Assembly (NCBI GenBank): GCA_026710045.1
Contig: JAPORU010000062.1
Span: forward strand, 1 to 34,236
Direction: 5' to 3'
From: Aestuariivita sp.
GTDB lineage: Bacteria; Pseudomonadota; Alphaproteobacteria; Rhodobacterales; Rhodobacteraceae
DNA length: 34,236 bases
Of the stretch, positions 15,711-24,632 are shown piece by piece. Each line of letters starts with the position of its first letter. Positions within the stretch are counted from its first letter, which is position 1. The notes beneath the pieces were generated by a model. The model made no database searches, was not told where the DNA came from, and saw nothing but the letters and a program-made list of their open reading frames with translations. A program made the translations under genes and the position numbers.

Positions 15711-15730
15711 ATGTTACAATGTGAGAACAT
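15711..15730. promoter_or_regulatory. ATGTT-N10-AACAT dyad, fits TGT-N12-ACA (PpsR/CrtJ-type)
   Basis: A perfect 5-base inverted repeat that contains TGT, 12 bases, then ACA (15712-15729), 43-60 bases before the start of the BciB-like gene. TGT-N12-ACA is the core pattern bound by the photosynthesis repressor PpsR/CrtJ. The full preferred site adds C and G next to the core (TGTC...GACA), and these are absent here. The match to the core is direct; a role for PpsR is inferred. Confidence 0.35.
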
Positions 15731-16196
15731 CTCGATCAATAGGTCATCACATGTTTCGCGAGCCACCAAACATGCTCAAAGACACATCCTGATGAACCCT
15801 ATCCGCAACCCCTTCACCGGTGCTCTGAACGATGTCTTGCAAAGGTTCGTCTAACTTTCCGACTCGCATTATCGCCGCTGGATTCATCGACATCTTCATT
15901 GTTGATGATACAGATCAAGATGATCTTCGGGTGCATAAGATGTCCGACTGAACCTTTAAACTTCATGAACCGTAATTTGCTTGAGTGTAACAATCGGACA
16001 ATCTACAGTACAACTCATTTTTACCATATTCCCGTTGCCCCTTGTACTCATATGCTGATTTCTGATGTCTTGTTCTCAGAACCAACCGATTTTTGATCAT
16101 TCATCGATTCAGAGTCATAACAGACTCACAAACAGATATGAGAAACTTGTGATGCAACTCAAACGTCCGAAGAATGAGAAAAAAGAGTACCGCTGA

Positions 16197-18980
16197 ATGG
16201 CACGTCAATCAAAGCAAGAAAATAATACGGAACAACTCCGCAGACCCAATTTTACCGGATGGTTGACCACGGATGACGACGAACGGACACGACGAAAGTG
16301 GAGGGGTGCGACCGAAGTGGAAAGGATTTATCCACTTCAACAAGAACAAAGTCCGTTTGGAAATTTTCACGTACCCGCCTCAAAGGGGAATCCCTATCAT
16401 GTTGAAATCCGAGATTTAGATCGACCAATAAATTCATGCACTTGCGTCGATTACCATGTCTCCCGACTTGGGACATGCAAGCACATTGAAGGTGTCTTGT
16501 ACCACTTACGAAAATCTGAAAATATATCCACCCAGGAAACGCAATCAAAGCGCATCGAGATTTATCCATCATGCACAGCTAAGCGTGACCTGAAACTTGA
16601 GATACCGAAGGACGCTCTCGAAAATCACTGCGACATTGTTGAGGTGATCCGTGTGCACTTTGACGCCCTAACCAAGCATTGTCGCCAAAAAGATCTCAAA
16701 GCTCTCGAGAAAATTGCTGCGGACAAGCCAGATTTACTGCGCGTCTCAATATTGTGCGAAACTTGGCGGTATCAGAAACTGGTCCAGATCCGTCGCAAAA
16801 AAAAGAAAACGGCCTTTCTCGAAAATGAGAACCAAGACAAGAACATATTAAGCGTCTTAAAGTTCCCGCTCTATTCCTATCAACGTCAAGGCGTTAAGCA
16901 TCTCGCCCTCGGTGAACGTGCCCTGCTTGCCGACGAAATGGGGCTCGGGAAAACGGTCCAAGCCATTGGGGCCTGTCGTGTGCTCCAAAATCTCTCTGGA
17001 GTGTCACGGGTTTTGGTTGTTTGCCCGGCCTCGCTTAAAACCGAATGGGCCGAGCAGATCACAGCGGCGACCCATCTGAGTTATGAAATTATTTCAGGGC
17101 CGCGTGGGAATCGATTGGTTCAGTACAAGAAGCCGCAGTTCTTCACACTCACAAATTATGAACAAATCTTGGTGGATCTTGACGATCTTCAAAATCTGGT
17201 AAAACCCGATATCGTTATTTTGGACGAGGCGCAAAGAATTAAAAACTGGCGAACCAAGACGGCTGGTGCGATCAAACGATTGCAGAGCCGATACGCATTT
17301 GTGCTTACGGGAACTCCGTTAGAAAATCGAATTGATGAACTTTATTCCATTGTTCAGTTTCTCGACCCAGAGTTACTTGGTCCGTTGTTTCGATTCAATC
17401 GCGACTTTTATAAATTGGACAATCAGGGTCGTGCCATTGGTTACAAGAATCTTGACAAGCTTCGCAGGAAAACACGTTCAATCATGCTTCGCAGACGCAA
17501 GGCCGATGTTGAAGGCGACTTACCCGACAAGACAACGCGACATCATTATTTGCCAATGACGGAGGAACAGGAGCTTCGATACTTCGATTACGAACGCGTG
17601 GTGGGTCAAATTGCAGCCCGAGCCCGGAAACGACCACTGCTTCCAGAGGAATTCAAGAGACTTCAAATAGGTCTCGCATCAATGCGCATGATGTGCGATA
17701 CACCGTATATTCTCGACCCGAATGTACGGGATTGTCCGAAATTGGAGGAATTGGAACGTGTCCTTGAGGATATGCTGGAAGATCCGCAGGCCAAAATTAT
17801 CATTTTTTCGGAATGGGTAAGAATGCTTGACCTTGTGCGTGAGCGCATTGACGACTTCAATGTTGGATACGCGTGGCACACCGGTTCTGTTCCACAAGAT
17901 CGGAGACGCATCGAAATCAACCGATTCAAGGAAGATCCTGAGTGCCGTATTTTCCTGTCCTCAGAGAGCGGAGGTGTTGGTCTCAACCTCCAAGTTGCAA
18001 GCAATGTCATCAATCTGGATTTGCCATGGAATCCCGCCAAACTGGAGCAAAGAATTGCACGTGCGTGGCGTAAGCACCAAAAGCGTGCCGTTACCGTTGT
18101 CAATCTGATCACCCAAAATTCAATTGAACATCGTATGGTCGGTCTCTTGAGCCAAAAACAGGCGATTGCCGATAACGTCCTGGACGGCTACGGCGGACAA
18201 TCCGAAATGGATCTTCCTTCAAGCCGAAAGGCGTTTATGGAGCAGCTTGAAGCAGTCTTACGCCCGGAAACCCTGAAGGTCCCCGAACAGCCAAGGGCAA
18301 CACCCAAGGACAACCTGCGTGATCGTCTCGAAAGTGCGTTCGGGACTCAATTGATTTCAGCGGAACTCAAATCTTCCGCGAACGGAGAAGACATCATGCT
18401 CGCCGTTATCGACTCCCAAGAAAGCATAATGCAGGCTGACTTCCGAACCAATCCAGAAGATCCGAAACTCGAACTCATTGATCGGACTACACATGCCGCC
18501 CTGGTTCGATTGGCGGAAGCGGGGCTTATCCAAGTTCCCGAGGCAAATCGGAATATGCTCCCTGCTGAGTCAAAAAGCAGGAATGAAATTGAACAAGCGT
18601 ATCGAAACCGGGAGAACGCACGCAAGATTTTCGAACAGGCCGCCCGAAAGAAAAAAATGATTGATCTGTTGACGAGCGGTGGATTCGACGCCGAAGCAGA
18701 GGCCCAGGCCACGGCGATTGCCACGCTCTTGTTGCGAACATTAGCAGCCGACATCGGCCAAGATATTGCTGATGAAAACTTATCGGGGGAACAGGCTTGG
18801 AGCGTTTGCGAAGCACTCCGTGAGGCAGAGAAGATTTCGCAGGAACAGCAGTTCAAGCTTTTCTGGATATGCAGTCATGATGATGATGCTTCAGACCTTG
18901 ATCAAGTTGATGCAAAGTTACCTGTCGCATTGGAACTCGTTTCCCACGTTAAAGCGTCTCTTGACAATCCGATCGAATGA
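16197..18980 (+). CDS. SWIM zinc-finger SNF2-family DNA translocase/helicase
   Basis: A 927-residue SNF2-type ATPase expected to move along double-stranded DNA. A SWIM zinc finger lies at the N terminus (Cys81, Cys83, Cys94, His96). The motor follows: Walker A in DEMGLGKT (246-253), DEAQ box at 343-346, TGTP at 371-374, then in the second RecA lobe IIIFSEW (535-541), HTGSVPQDRR, SSESGGVGLNLQ (588-599) and QRIARAWR (618-625). The last arginine motif departs from the usual QR.GR..R.GQ. Residues 690-927 have no domain I recognise and contain a charged helical stretch near 795-820 and a C-terminal helical region. Rad54-like, RapA-like and defence-associated SNF2 proteins share this core; there are no partner genes beside it to decide. 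It occupies the place just before pstS where phoR often lies. Confidence 0.88.
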   Translation: MARQSKQENNTEQLRRPNFTGWLTTDDDERTRRKWRGATEVERIYPLQQEQSPFGNFHVPASKGNPYHVEIRDLDRPINSCTCVDYHVSRLGTCKHIEGVLYHLRKSENISTQETQSKRIEIYPSCTAKRDLKLEIPKDALENHCDIVEVIRVHFDALTKHCRQKDLKALEKIAADKPDLLRVSILCETWRYQKLVQIRRKKKKTAFLENENQDKNILSVLKFPLYSYQRQGVKHLALGERALLADEMGLGKTVQAIGACRVLQNLSGVSRVLVVCPASLKTEWAEQITAATHLSYEIISGPRGNRLVQYKKPQFFTLTNYEQILVDLDDLQNLVKPDIVILDEAQRIKNWRTKTAGAIKRLQSRYAFVLTGTPLENRIDELYSIVQFLDPELLGPLFRFNRDFYKLDNQGRAIGYKNLDKLRRKTRSIMLRRRKADVEGDLPDKTTRHHYLPMTEEQELRYFDYERVVGQIAARARKRPLLPEEFKRLQIGLASMRMMCDTPYILDPNVRDCPKLEELERVLEDMLEDPQAKIIIFSEWVRMLDLVRERIDDFNVGYAWHTGSVPQDRRRIEINRFKEDPECRIFLSSESGGVGLNLQVASNVINLDLPWNPAKLEQRIARAWRKHQKRAVTVVNLITQNSIEHRMVGLLSQKQAIADNVLDGYGGQSEMDLPSSRKAFMEQLEAVLRPETLKVPEQPRATPKDNLRDRLESAFGTQLISAELKSSANGEDIMLAVIDSQESIMQADFRTNPEDPKLELIDRTTHAALVRLAEAGLIQVPEANRNMLPAESKSRNEIEQAYRNRENARKIFEQAARKKKMIDLLTSGGFDAEAEAQATAIATLLLRTLAADIGQDIADENLSGEQAWSVCEALREAEKISQEQQFKLFWICSHDDDASDLDQVDAKLPVALELVSHVKASLDNPIE

Positions 18981-19500
18981 CTGGTCATCGCAATGATCAT
19001 AGAGAACATCGGAATGTGTATCTGTCATACGGAGCACATGACACAACCTCAAACATGGATTTCGTTGACAGACCGTCCATCGAACGATGGGTTGATTTGA
19101 ATAAACGTGACCAGACATCGCGTGCATGGTCTCTATCCCGTTGTCTTTTATGGAATCCAGCTATCTTATTTCAGCGCATATCAACGTCAATTCCTATTGA
19201 CTGAGATGGTGTTTCGAAGGATCTGACTTTACCCTCAATTGTCTCTTCGTCATTGATAAAAGTTAAATTACATTGGGGTCTGTGGCACCGTTTTTCACGC
19301 TGAGATTGTATCTGCTTCAAACCTCAAGTAATGGGTGCATTCTGCGCATCTCCATCGCACTACAGAATGCCAATCACATGCTTATCGGACTGTATCGTGC
19401 GTGTGACATGAGTTGTGTTGTGATTTACCGGACATATTGAGAAACGATCGACGTTCGCCGTTCAAGTCAGAGAACCTTCGGGCCTTGGCATCATACTCAC
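18981..19500. other. Intergenic region upstream of the Pho boxes
   Basis: There are more than 500 bases with no credible gene between the SNF2 gene and the pstS promoter. Short open frames (for example 18977-19204 on plus and 18918-19127 on minus) overlap the SNF2 end and have no family resemblance or good ribosome binding site. I see no phoR remnant here and no strong terminator after the SNF2 gene. Confidence 0.45.
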
Positions 19501-19540
19501 TTTTCATAAATCTGTTACAATTTCTTTACAATTCTGTTGT
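19501..19540 (+). promoter_or_regulatory. Tandem Pho boxes upstream of pstS
   Basis: Four units repeat at exact 11-base spacing: TTTTCAT (19501), CTGTTAC (19512), TCTTTAC (19523) and CTGTTGT (19534), separated by four-base spacers AAAT, AATT and AATT. PhoB binds direct 7-base CTGTCAT-like repeats with 4-base AT-rich spacers, so the pattern fits an activator array. The best pair is 19512-19529. It lies 70-110 bases before the pstS start, a normal distance. Confidence 0.65.
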
Positions 19541-19565
19541 GTTTGTCCCTTACATGCGCACCCAG

Positions 19566-19583
19566 AGTCACAGTTCGGTGACT
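19566..19583 (+). promoter_or_regulatory. Small hairpin in the pstS leader
   Basis: AGTCAC and GTGACT pair around a six-base loop, 17 bases before the GGAGAG ribosome binding site of pstS. It lies in the expected 5' untranslated leader and could stabilise the mRNA; no function is established. Confidence 0.35.
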
Positions 19584-19609
19584 ATATTCACTGTCATTTA
19601 GGAGAGATA

Positions 19610-20650
19610 ATGTTCTACGTTAAATTACTAACCTCGACTTTGGCGAGTATCGCCCTCTCGGCCACTCTCGCATCGGCCCGCGACAACGTACAAGTCGCTG
19701 GGTCATCGACGGTTCTTCCCTATGCCTCAATTGTAGCAGAAATCTTTGGCGAAAACTTTGATTTTCCAACCCCTGTCGTCGAATCAGGCGGCTCATCGGC
19801 TGGCTTGAAGCGTTTCTGTGCGGGGGTCGGAGAAAACACAATCGATATCACAAACGCTTCTCGAGCCATCCGTGCGAAGGAGATAAAGGCCTGCGCGGAA
19901 AATGGCGTTACAGACATTATTGAAGTCCGCATCGGATATGATGGCATCGTATTTGCAAGCCAGATTGACGGACCAAAATATGACGCCTTTACGCCATCCG
20001 ACATCTTCAATGCCCTGGCACCCAAGGTAATGGTGGGCGGCAAACTTGTGGATAATCCCCACCAGAAGTGGTCGGATTTTAATGGAGACCTACCCTCCGA
20101 AGAAATTCTTGCGTTTATTCCAGGCACCAAACACGGTACACGTGAAGTATTTGAGGAAAAAGTCGTCGCAGCCGGATGTGAGGCAACCGGGGCATTTCAA
20201 GCAATGATGGATGCCGGCATGTCCGAAGATGACGCCGAAGACGCTTGCTTTGAAGTCCGAACCGACGGAAAGTCTGTCGATATTGATGGTGACTATACGG
20301 AAGCACTTGCACGGATCGATGCAAACGCATCGGGTATTGGTGTATTCGGCTTGGCATTCTATGAAAACAACACGGATAAATTGAAGGTTGCGACCATGTC
20401 AGGAATATCACCTTCGACTGAGACGATTTCAACGGGAACCTACCCGGTATCCCGACCGCTCTTTTTCTATATCAAGAAAGCACACATCGGCGTGATACCC
20501 GGTCTACAGGAATATGCCGACTTCTTCATATCCAATGAGATTGCCGGCCCAGATGGTCCGTTGGCTCAATATGGCCTCGTGTCCGATCCAGAACTTGCAA
20601 AAACGCAAGCGGCCGTTTCTTCCGGCAAGACCATGGGCAGTGGCTCATAA
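19610..20650 (+). CDS. pstS: Phosphate-binding periplasmic protein PstS
   Basis: High-affinity phosphate-binding protein of the Pst importer. The 346-residue product has a signal peptide (MFYVKLLTSTLASIALSATL, cleavage likely after ASA, residue 23). Phosphate-contact motifs follow: VAGSSTVLPYA, ESGGSSAGLKRFC, DITNASRAI and PGTKHGTREVF. A three-Cys pattern in the centre (CEATGAF, DACFEV) and the C-terminal FFISNEIAGPDGPLAQYGL are features of the long alphaproteobacterial PstS group. The start ATG has a strong AGGAGAG ribosome binding site (19600-19606). Pho boxes upstream predict PhoB activation in phosphate starvation. A strong hairpin follows the stop. Confidence 0.94.
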   Translation: MFYVKLLTSTLASIALSATLASARDNVQVAGSSTVLPYASIVAEIFGENFDFPTPVVESGGSSAGLKRFCAGVGENTIDITNASRAIRAKEIKACAENGVTDIIEVRIGYDGIVFASQIDGPKYDAFTPSDIFNALAPKVMVGGKLVDNPHQKWSDFNGDLPSEEILAFIPGTKHGTREVFEEKVVAAGCEATGAFQAMMDAGMSEDDAEDACFEVRTDGKSVDIDGDYTEALARIDANASGIGVFGLAFYENNTDKLKVATMSGISPSTETISTGTYPVSRPLFFYIKKAHIGVIPGLQEYADFFISNEIAGPDGPLAQYGLVSDPELAKTQAAVSSGKTMGSGS

Positions 20651-20662
20651 TACTTGTCTACG

Positions 20663-20688
20663 TTAAGGCGGCTAAGATGCCGCCTTAA
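20663..20688 (+). terminator. Strong hairpin between pstS and pstC
   Basis: TTAAGGCGGC and GCCGCCTTAA form a perfect 10-pair stem with a six-base loop, 12 bases after the pstS stop. The following bases (CTTTCAAATATTCTTT) are T-rich but lack a solid T run. It is probably a partial terminator or mRNA-stabilising element that lets pstS be made in excess over the membrane subunits. Confidence 0.7.
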
Positions 20689-20900
20689 CTTTCAAATATT
20701 CTTTCCAATCTGAGAAATTTAAGAATAAGTACATGGAAACATATCATCAGGATCATTGATTATCACTGGTCCGCATGCTGTCATCATTCGCACTTTGCAT
20801 CCGTGAAGGTACCTTTTGCAACGAATCTGACAGCCGGCCCGATGGGTTAATCGGGACTGTTCGGCACAATGGTTTGGCATAATATCAGGATGAACACGGC

Positions 20901-22373
20901 ATGCCTCTCTCATGGATCCTTTTAGTCATTTTTGCGATAGCCGCAGCCGGATTTTGGTTCGGGACATCACGAGTCCTAAAGAGTGTCGATCAAAACGTAC
21001 GCGCTTTGCACTCGTTGCCCAGCTATTATGGTGGCAATGTAAGTATGTGGGTTCTCGTTCCGTCTCTCGGCGTACTTGCTTTCTGGTCACTCGCGCAGCC
21101 TTTGTTCATTGAGAGCCGAATTGCCTATCTGCTCGAGGAGCGGATGTCGAATCAAGGTGTCACACTTGGGTTAATGATGACCGAGGTGCGCCGCGTCGCC
21201 GATGGTCTTGATAGTGCGGTAACCGAAAACGTGATGACGACAGAAGAGGCTCGATCTATGCGGGTCGAACTGACTGATATCCGCAATCGATTGGCGGAGG
21301 TGGGAGTTGCACTTGGTGCAAACGTAACCGCACCCATCGTGCACGCGGCACAGCAATACCATCAGTTATCGGCAACCGGAAATATGTTCAAATCGATCAC
21401 TGTGATCGCTCTCGCCCTCGCTGGGCTTGGATACGCCCTCCTCCGGACAACAAAAGATTTTCGAGCCCGCAACGCGGTAGAACGTGGTATACTCGCCATT
21501 CTTCTTTTTGCCGCAATGATCGCGATCATGACCACGGTGGGAATTTTATTCTCATTAATTTTCAACACACTTGAATTCTTCAAAATATACTCTATCGCTA
21601 ATTTCTTTTTTGGATTAGAGTGGGCGCCAAGTTTCTCGGGTCGTGGCGGCTCATCAAGTCTGAGTGTGATTCCCCTCCTTTGGGGAACCTTCTATATTTC
21701 CATCATTGCGCTGATCGTGGCTGTTCCTGTTGGGATTTTCTCCGCGATTTATCTCTCTGAATATGCAACCCCGAAGGTGCGCGCATTCGCGAAGCCGCTA
21801 CTGGAAATTCTCGCGGGTATTCCAACAATTGTCTATGGTTTGTTCGCCCTACTGACGGTCGGTCCAATGTTAGTGACAGTTTTCGGCGATAATACCGTTG
21901 GTTGGATGTCGGGTGGAACCGCTGTCATTACAGCGGGGCTGGTTATGGGAATCATGCTCATCCCTTTTGTAAGTTCCTTATCCGACGATATTATCAACGC
22001 TGTACCACAATCGCTCCGAGATGGCTCCTATGGACTTGGTGCAACACAATCGGAAACAATCCGACAAGTCGTATTACCGGCCGCCCTACCCGGAATTGTT
22101 GGTGCCATTCTGTTGGCTGCATCGCGCGCCATCGGTGAAACGATGATCGTCGTTTTAGGTGCTGGAGCGGCCGCCCGCCTCTCTCTCAATCCATTCGATG
22201 CCATGACCACCGTGACCGCCAAAATTGTCAGCCAATTGACAGGCGACAGTGACTTTGCTTCACCAGAGGCATTAGTCGCCTTCGCGCTTGGGACAACGTT
22301 ATTTGTCCTTACGCTCGCTCTCAATGTCTTGGCTCTTTATATTGTCAGACGATACAGGGAGCAATATGAATGA
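20901..22373 (+). CDS. pstC: Phosphate ABC transporter permease PstC
   Basis: Inner-membrane permease of the Pst phosphate importer. The 490-residue product is long for PstC because of an N-terminal extension with two membrane helices (residues about 1-20 and 50-75) and a soluble stretch (about 75-165), typical of alphaproteobacterial PstC. The conserved core includes VIPLLWGTFYISIIALIVAVPVG, LEILAGIPTIVYGLFAL and the EAA loop DGSYGLGATQSETIRQVVLP with SRAIGET. A CAGGA at 20885-20889 lies 11 bases before the ATG. The 250 bases between pstS and pstC hold the hairpin noted separately and nothing else I can name. The stop overlaps the pstA start (ATGA). Confidence 0.93.
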   Translation: MPLSWILLVIFAIAAAGFWFGTSRVLKSVDQNVRALHSLPSYYGGNVSMWVLVPSLGVLAFWSLAQPLFIESRIAYLLEERMSNQGVTLGLMMTEVRRVADGLDSAVTENVMTTEEARSMRVELTDIRNRLAEVGVALGANVTAPIVHAAQQYHQLSATGNMFKSITVIALALAGLGYALLRTTKDFRARNAVERGILAILLFAAMIAIMTTVGILFSLIFNTLEFFKIYSIANFFFGLEWAPSFSGRGGSSSLSVIPLLWGTFYISIIALIVAVPVGIFSAIYLSEYATPKVRAFAKPLLEILAGIPTIVYGLFALLTVGPMLVTVFGDNTVGWMSGGTAVITAGLVMGIMLIPFVSSLSDDIINAVPQSLRDGSYGLGATQSETIRQVVLPAALPGIVGAILLAASRAIGETMIVVLGAGAAARLSLNPFDAMTTVTAKIVSQLTGDSDFASPEALVAFALGTTLFVLTLALNVLALYIVRRYREQYE

Positions 22374-23698
22374 CCGATGCCAACTTTACCGACAAGGATA
22401 TCCCCAACCCGAGATCTCTGACAAAGACAGAGCGGCGTACAAAGCGCCGAAAAGCGGCCGAAAAACGATTTCGAGCTTATGGTTTAACAGCCATTCTAGC
22501 GGGTCTGACATTCCTTGTCATTCTGGTTTATTCAATAATCTTGAATGGGTTACCAGCCTTTCAGCGCACTGTGGTAAGCATTGAGTTCACGCTTTCCGCC
22601 GAACAGTTTAAAGAAGCCGAGGCCGCCCTTTTAAAGACTCGCGTTTATTCAAACTACTTCATTACGTCTTTTACCGACACCGTAAATGGACTTGGTCTAT
22701 CGTCAGAGATATCGTCCGACTCGATTGATCGCATCGTCGGCAAAATCGGCGGCACCTTGCGTAAGTTCTATCGAAACAATCAGGATAAAGTTGGACAACC
22801 CATCACCTTTGATTTACCGGCCTCATCACTGGTCGAACGATACTTCAAGGAAACATTCTCTCGAGAATCAATATCGGAATCCAATCGATTTATTCGTGCA
22901 GAAGATCTTGATCTCGTCGACGCTCTCGCGGATGCTGGGATTATTCGGCAGGAGTTCAACTGGCTGTTTATCACGGGTGTTGATACCGGTGTTGACAATC
23001 CCGGCGGTGCCGGAATCGGTGCCGCCGTATTGGGCTCGTTCATGATGATGACAGTGGTTCTCATACTGTCCTTGCCGGTCGGCGTTGCCGCCTCAATCTA
23101 TCTGGAGGAGTTTGCGCCAAAGAATTGGTTTACGGATTTCATTGAGATCAACATCTCGAATCTTGCCGCCGTTCCGTCCATTGTCTTTGGAATTCTGGGG
23201 CTTGCCGTGTTCATTCAATTTATGCACTTCCCGCAATCGGCGCCGCTGGTCGGTGGTATGGTGTTGACGTTAATGACACTCCCAACCATCATTATTTCAA
23301 CACGGGCATCCTTAAAAGCTGTTCCTCCATCGATTCGTGACGCCGCCTTGGCCGTCGGGGCCTCCAAGATGCAGGCTGTCTTCCACCATGTGTTGCCGCT
23401 GGCAATGCCGGGAATACTGACCGGAACCATAATCGGATTGGCACAAGCTCTCGGGGAAACTGCTCCTCTTTTGCTTATCGGAATGGTTGGTTTTGTTGCG
23501 CGTTACCCGGAAACCATTCTTGGCGGTTTTGAAGGTCCAAATTCAGCTCTTCCGGCTCAGATTTTCAATTGGGCTTCGCGATCCGATGCGGTATTTGTTG
23601 AAAAAGCATGGGGCGGGATTATCATCCTACTCATTTTTCTGCTTTCAATGAACATCGTGGCTGTCCTTCTGCGTCGTCGATTTGAGCGGCGCTGGTAA
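22370..23698 (+). CDS. pstA: Phosphate ABC transporter permease PstA
   Basis: Second permease of the Pst importer. The 442-residue product carries the alphaproteobacterial N-terminal insertion (DUF3333-like): a basic start (KTERRTKRRKAAEKRF), one membrane helix, then about 150 periplasmic residues before the transport core. The core shows GSFMMMTVVLILSLPVGVAASIYLEEF, NLAAVPSIVFGILGLAVF and the EAA loop RDAALAVGASKMQAVFHHVLP with ALGETAPLLLIG. The ATG overlaps the pstC stop by four bases, so translation is coupled. The next gene, pstB, begins 128 bases later. Confidence 0.93.
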   Translation: MTDANFTDKDIPNPRSLTKTERRTKRRKAAEKRFRAYGLTAILAGLTFLVILVYSIILNGLPAFQRTVVSIEFTLSAEQFKEAEAALLKTRVYSNYFITSFTDTVNGLGLSSEISSDSIDRIVGKIGGTLRKFYRNNQDKVGQPITFDLPASSLVERYFKETFSRESISESNRFIRAEDLDLVDALADAGIIRQEFNWLFITGVDTGVDNPGGAGIGAAVLGSFMMMTVVLILSLPVGVAASIYLEEFAPKNWFTDFIEINISNLAAVPSIVFGILGLAVFIQFMHFPQSAPLVGGMVLTLMTLPTIIISTRASLKAVPPSIRDAALAVGASKMQAVFHHVLPLAMPGILTGTIIGLAQALGETAPLLLIGMVGFVARYPETILGGFEGPNSALPAQIFNWASRSDAVFVEKAWGGIIILLIFLLSMNIVAVLLRRRFERRW

Positions 23699-23826
23699 GC
23701 TTTAACGGATTTTATATCGAATAATTGACATAATTCAGCATGATGGTGTTCTATCGGACTATCGGCACAGTATAATGTGGTATGTCAATAATGTACAAAG
23801 GCTCGAACACAAAAGGATCATTGTCA

Positions 23827-24624
23827 ATGTACGATTTACCACACGCCAGAAGTGATGTGATTAATTCCGACTGCAAGATCTCTGCACGTAACGTCCAATT
23901 ATATTACGGCGATAATCATGCGATCAAGGATGTTACCGCCAATATCGCAGACAAGACGGTAACGGCCTTTATCGGTCCATCTGGATGTGGAAAATCAACG
24001 TTTCTGCGATGCATAAATCGGATGAACGATACCATCGACAACGCCCGAATGGAAGGCACGATACTCCTCGATGGTGAAGATATCTATGATTCCAAAGTGG
24101 ATCCGGTTCAATTACGTGCGCGTGTGGGAATGGTGTTTCAGAAACCAAACCCCTTTCCAAAGTCGATCTATGATAATGTTGCCTACGGGCCAAAGATCCA
24201 TGGCATGGTCAGGAACCGAAGCGAACTTGACGAACTCGTTGAGCGCGCCCTCCGACGTGGAGCCATTTGGGATGAACTCAAAGACCGTCTTGATGAACCC
24301 GGAACAGGGCTCTCGGGCGGCCAACAACAACGTCTCTGTATCGCGCGGGCCATTGCAACAGAACCAGAAGTGCTCTTGATGGATGAACCCTGCTCAGCAC
24401 TTGATCCCATTGCAACAGCGCAAATTGAGGAGTTAATTGATGAGTTGAGGCAGAATTACTCCGTCGTCATCGTTACGCATTCGATGCAACAAGCGGCACG
24501 CGTCAGTCAAAAAACAGCGTTCTTTCATCTTGGCAACCTAGTCGAATATGCCGATACGGGTCAGATCTTTACCAACCCCCAAGATCCTCGCACCGAAAGT
24601 TACATTACGGGAAGAATCGGATAA
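23827..24624 (+). CDS. pstB: Phosphate ABC transporter ATP-binding protein PstB
   Basis: ATPase of the Pst importer. From 23827 the product has 265 residues with Walker A GPSGCGKS (50-57), Q-loop [17 protein letters not shown], signature [14 protein letters not shown], Walker [14 protein letters not shown] and switch His in [10 protein letters not shown]. It ends with [18 protein letters not shown], the common PstB tail. Upstream in-frame ATGs at 23782 and 23791 are possible, but AAAGGA at 23812-23817 is well placed for 23827. phoU follows after eight bases. The family also controls PhoR signalling, with PhoU as partner. Confidence 0.95.
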   Translation: MYDLPHARSDVINSDCKISARNVQLYYGDNHAIKDVTANIADKTVTAFIGPSGCGKSTFLRCINRMNDTIDNARMEGTILLDGEDIYDSKVDPVQLRARVGMVFQKPNPFPKSIYDNVAYGPKIHGMVRNRSELDELVERALRRGAIWDELKDRLDEPGTGLSGGQQQRLCIARAIATEPEVLLMDEPCSALDPIATAQIEELIDELRQNYSVVIVTHSMQQAARVSQKTAFFHLGNLVEYADTGQIFTNPQDPRTESYITGRIG

Positions 24625-24632
24625 CGTGCAGA

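Larger units (their letters stand above)
15669..16196. other. Divergent intergenic region between BciB-like and SNF2 genes
   Basis: A 528-base region between divergent genes. It contains the 9-base tandem repeat at 15687-15704 and the TGT-N12-ACA palindrome at 15711-15730. A 42-codon frame (16065-16196) ends in TGA directly against the SNF2 ATG; it has no family resemblance. An AAAAAGAG at about 16181-16188 is the probable ribosome binding site of the SNF2 gene. Confidence 0.45.

Noticed and set aside
18977-19204. 75-codon frame after the SNF2 gene
   Set aside because: It overlaps the SNF2 stop, has no ribosome binding site and shows no recognisable motif; its composition is like random frames.
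23725-23776. TTGACA (23725) and TATAAT (23771) as a pstB promoter
   Set aside because: The two perfect hexamers are 40 bases apart, so they cannot work as a pair, and neither has a good partner at 16-18 bases.
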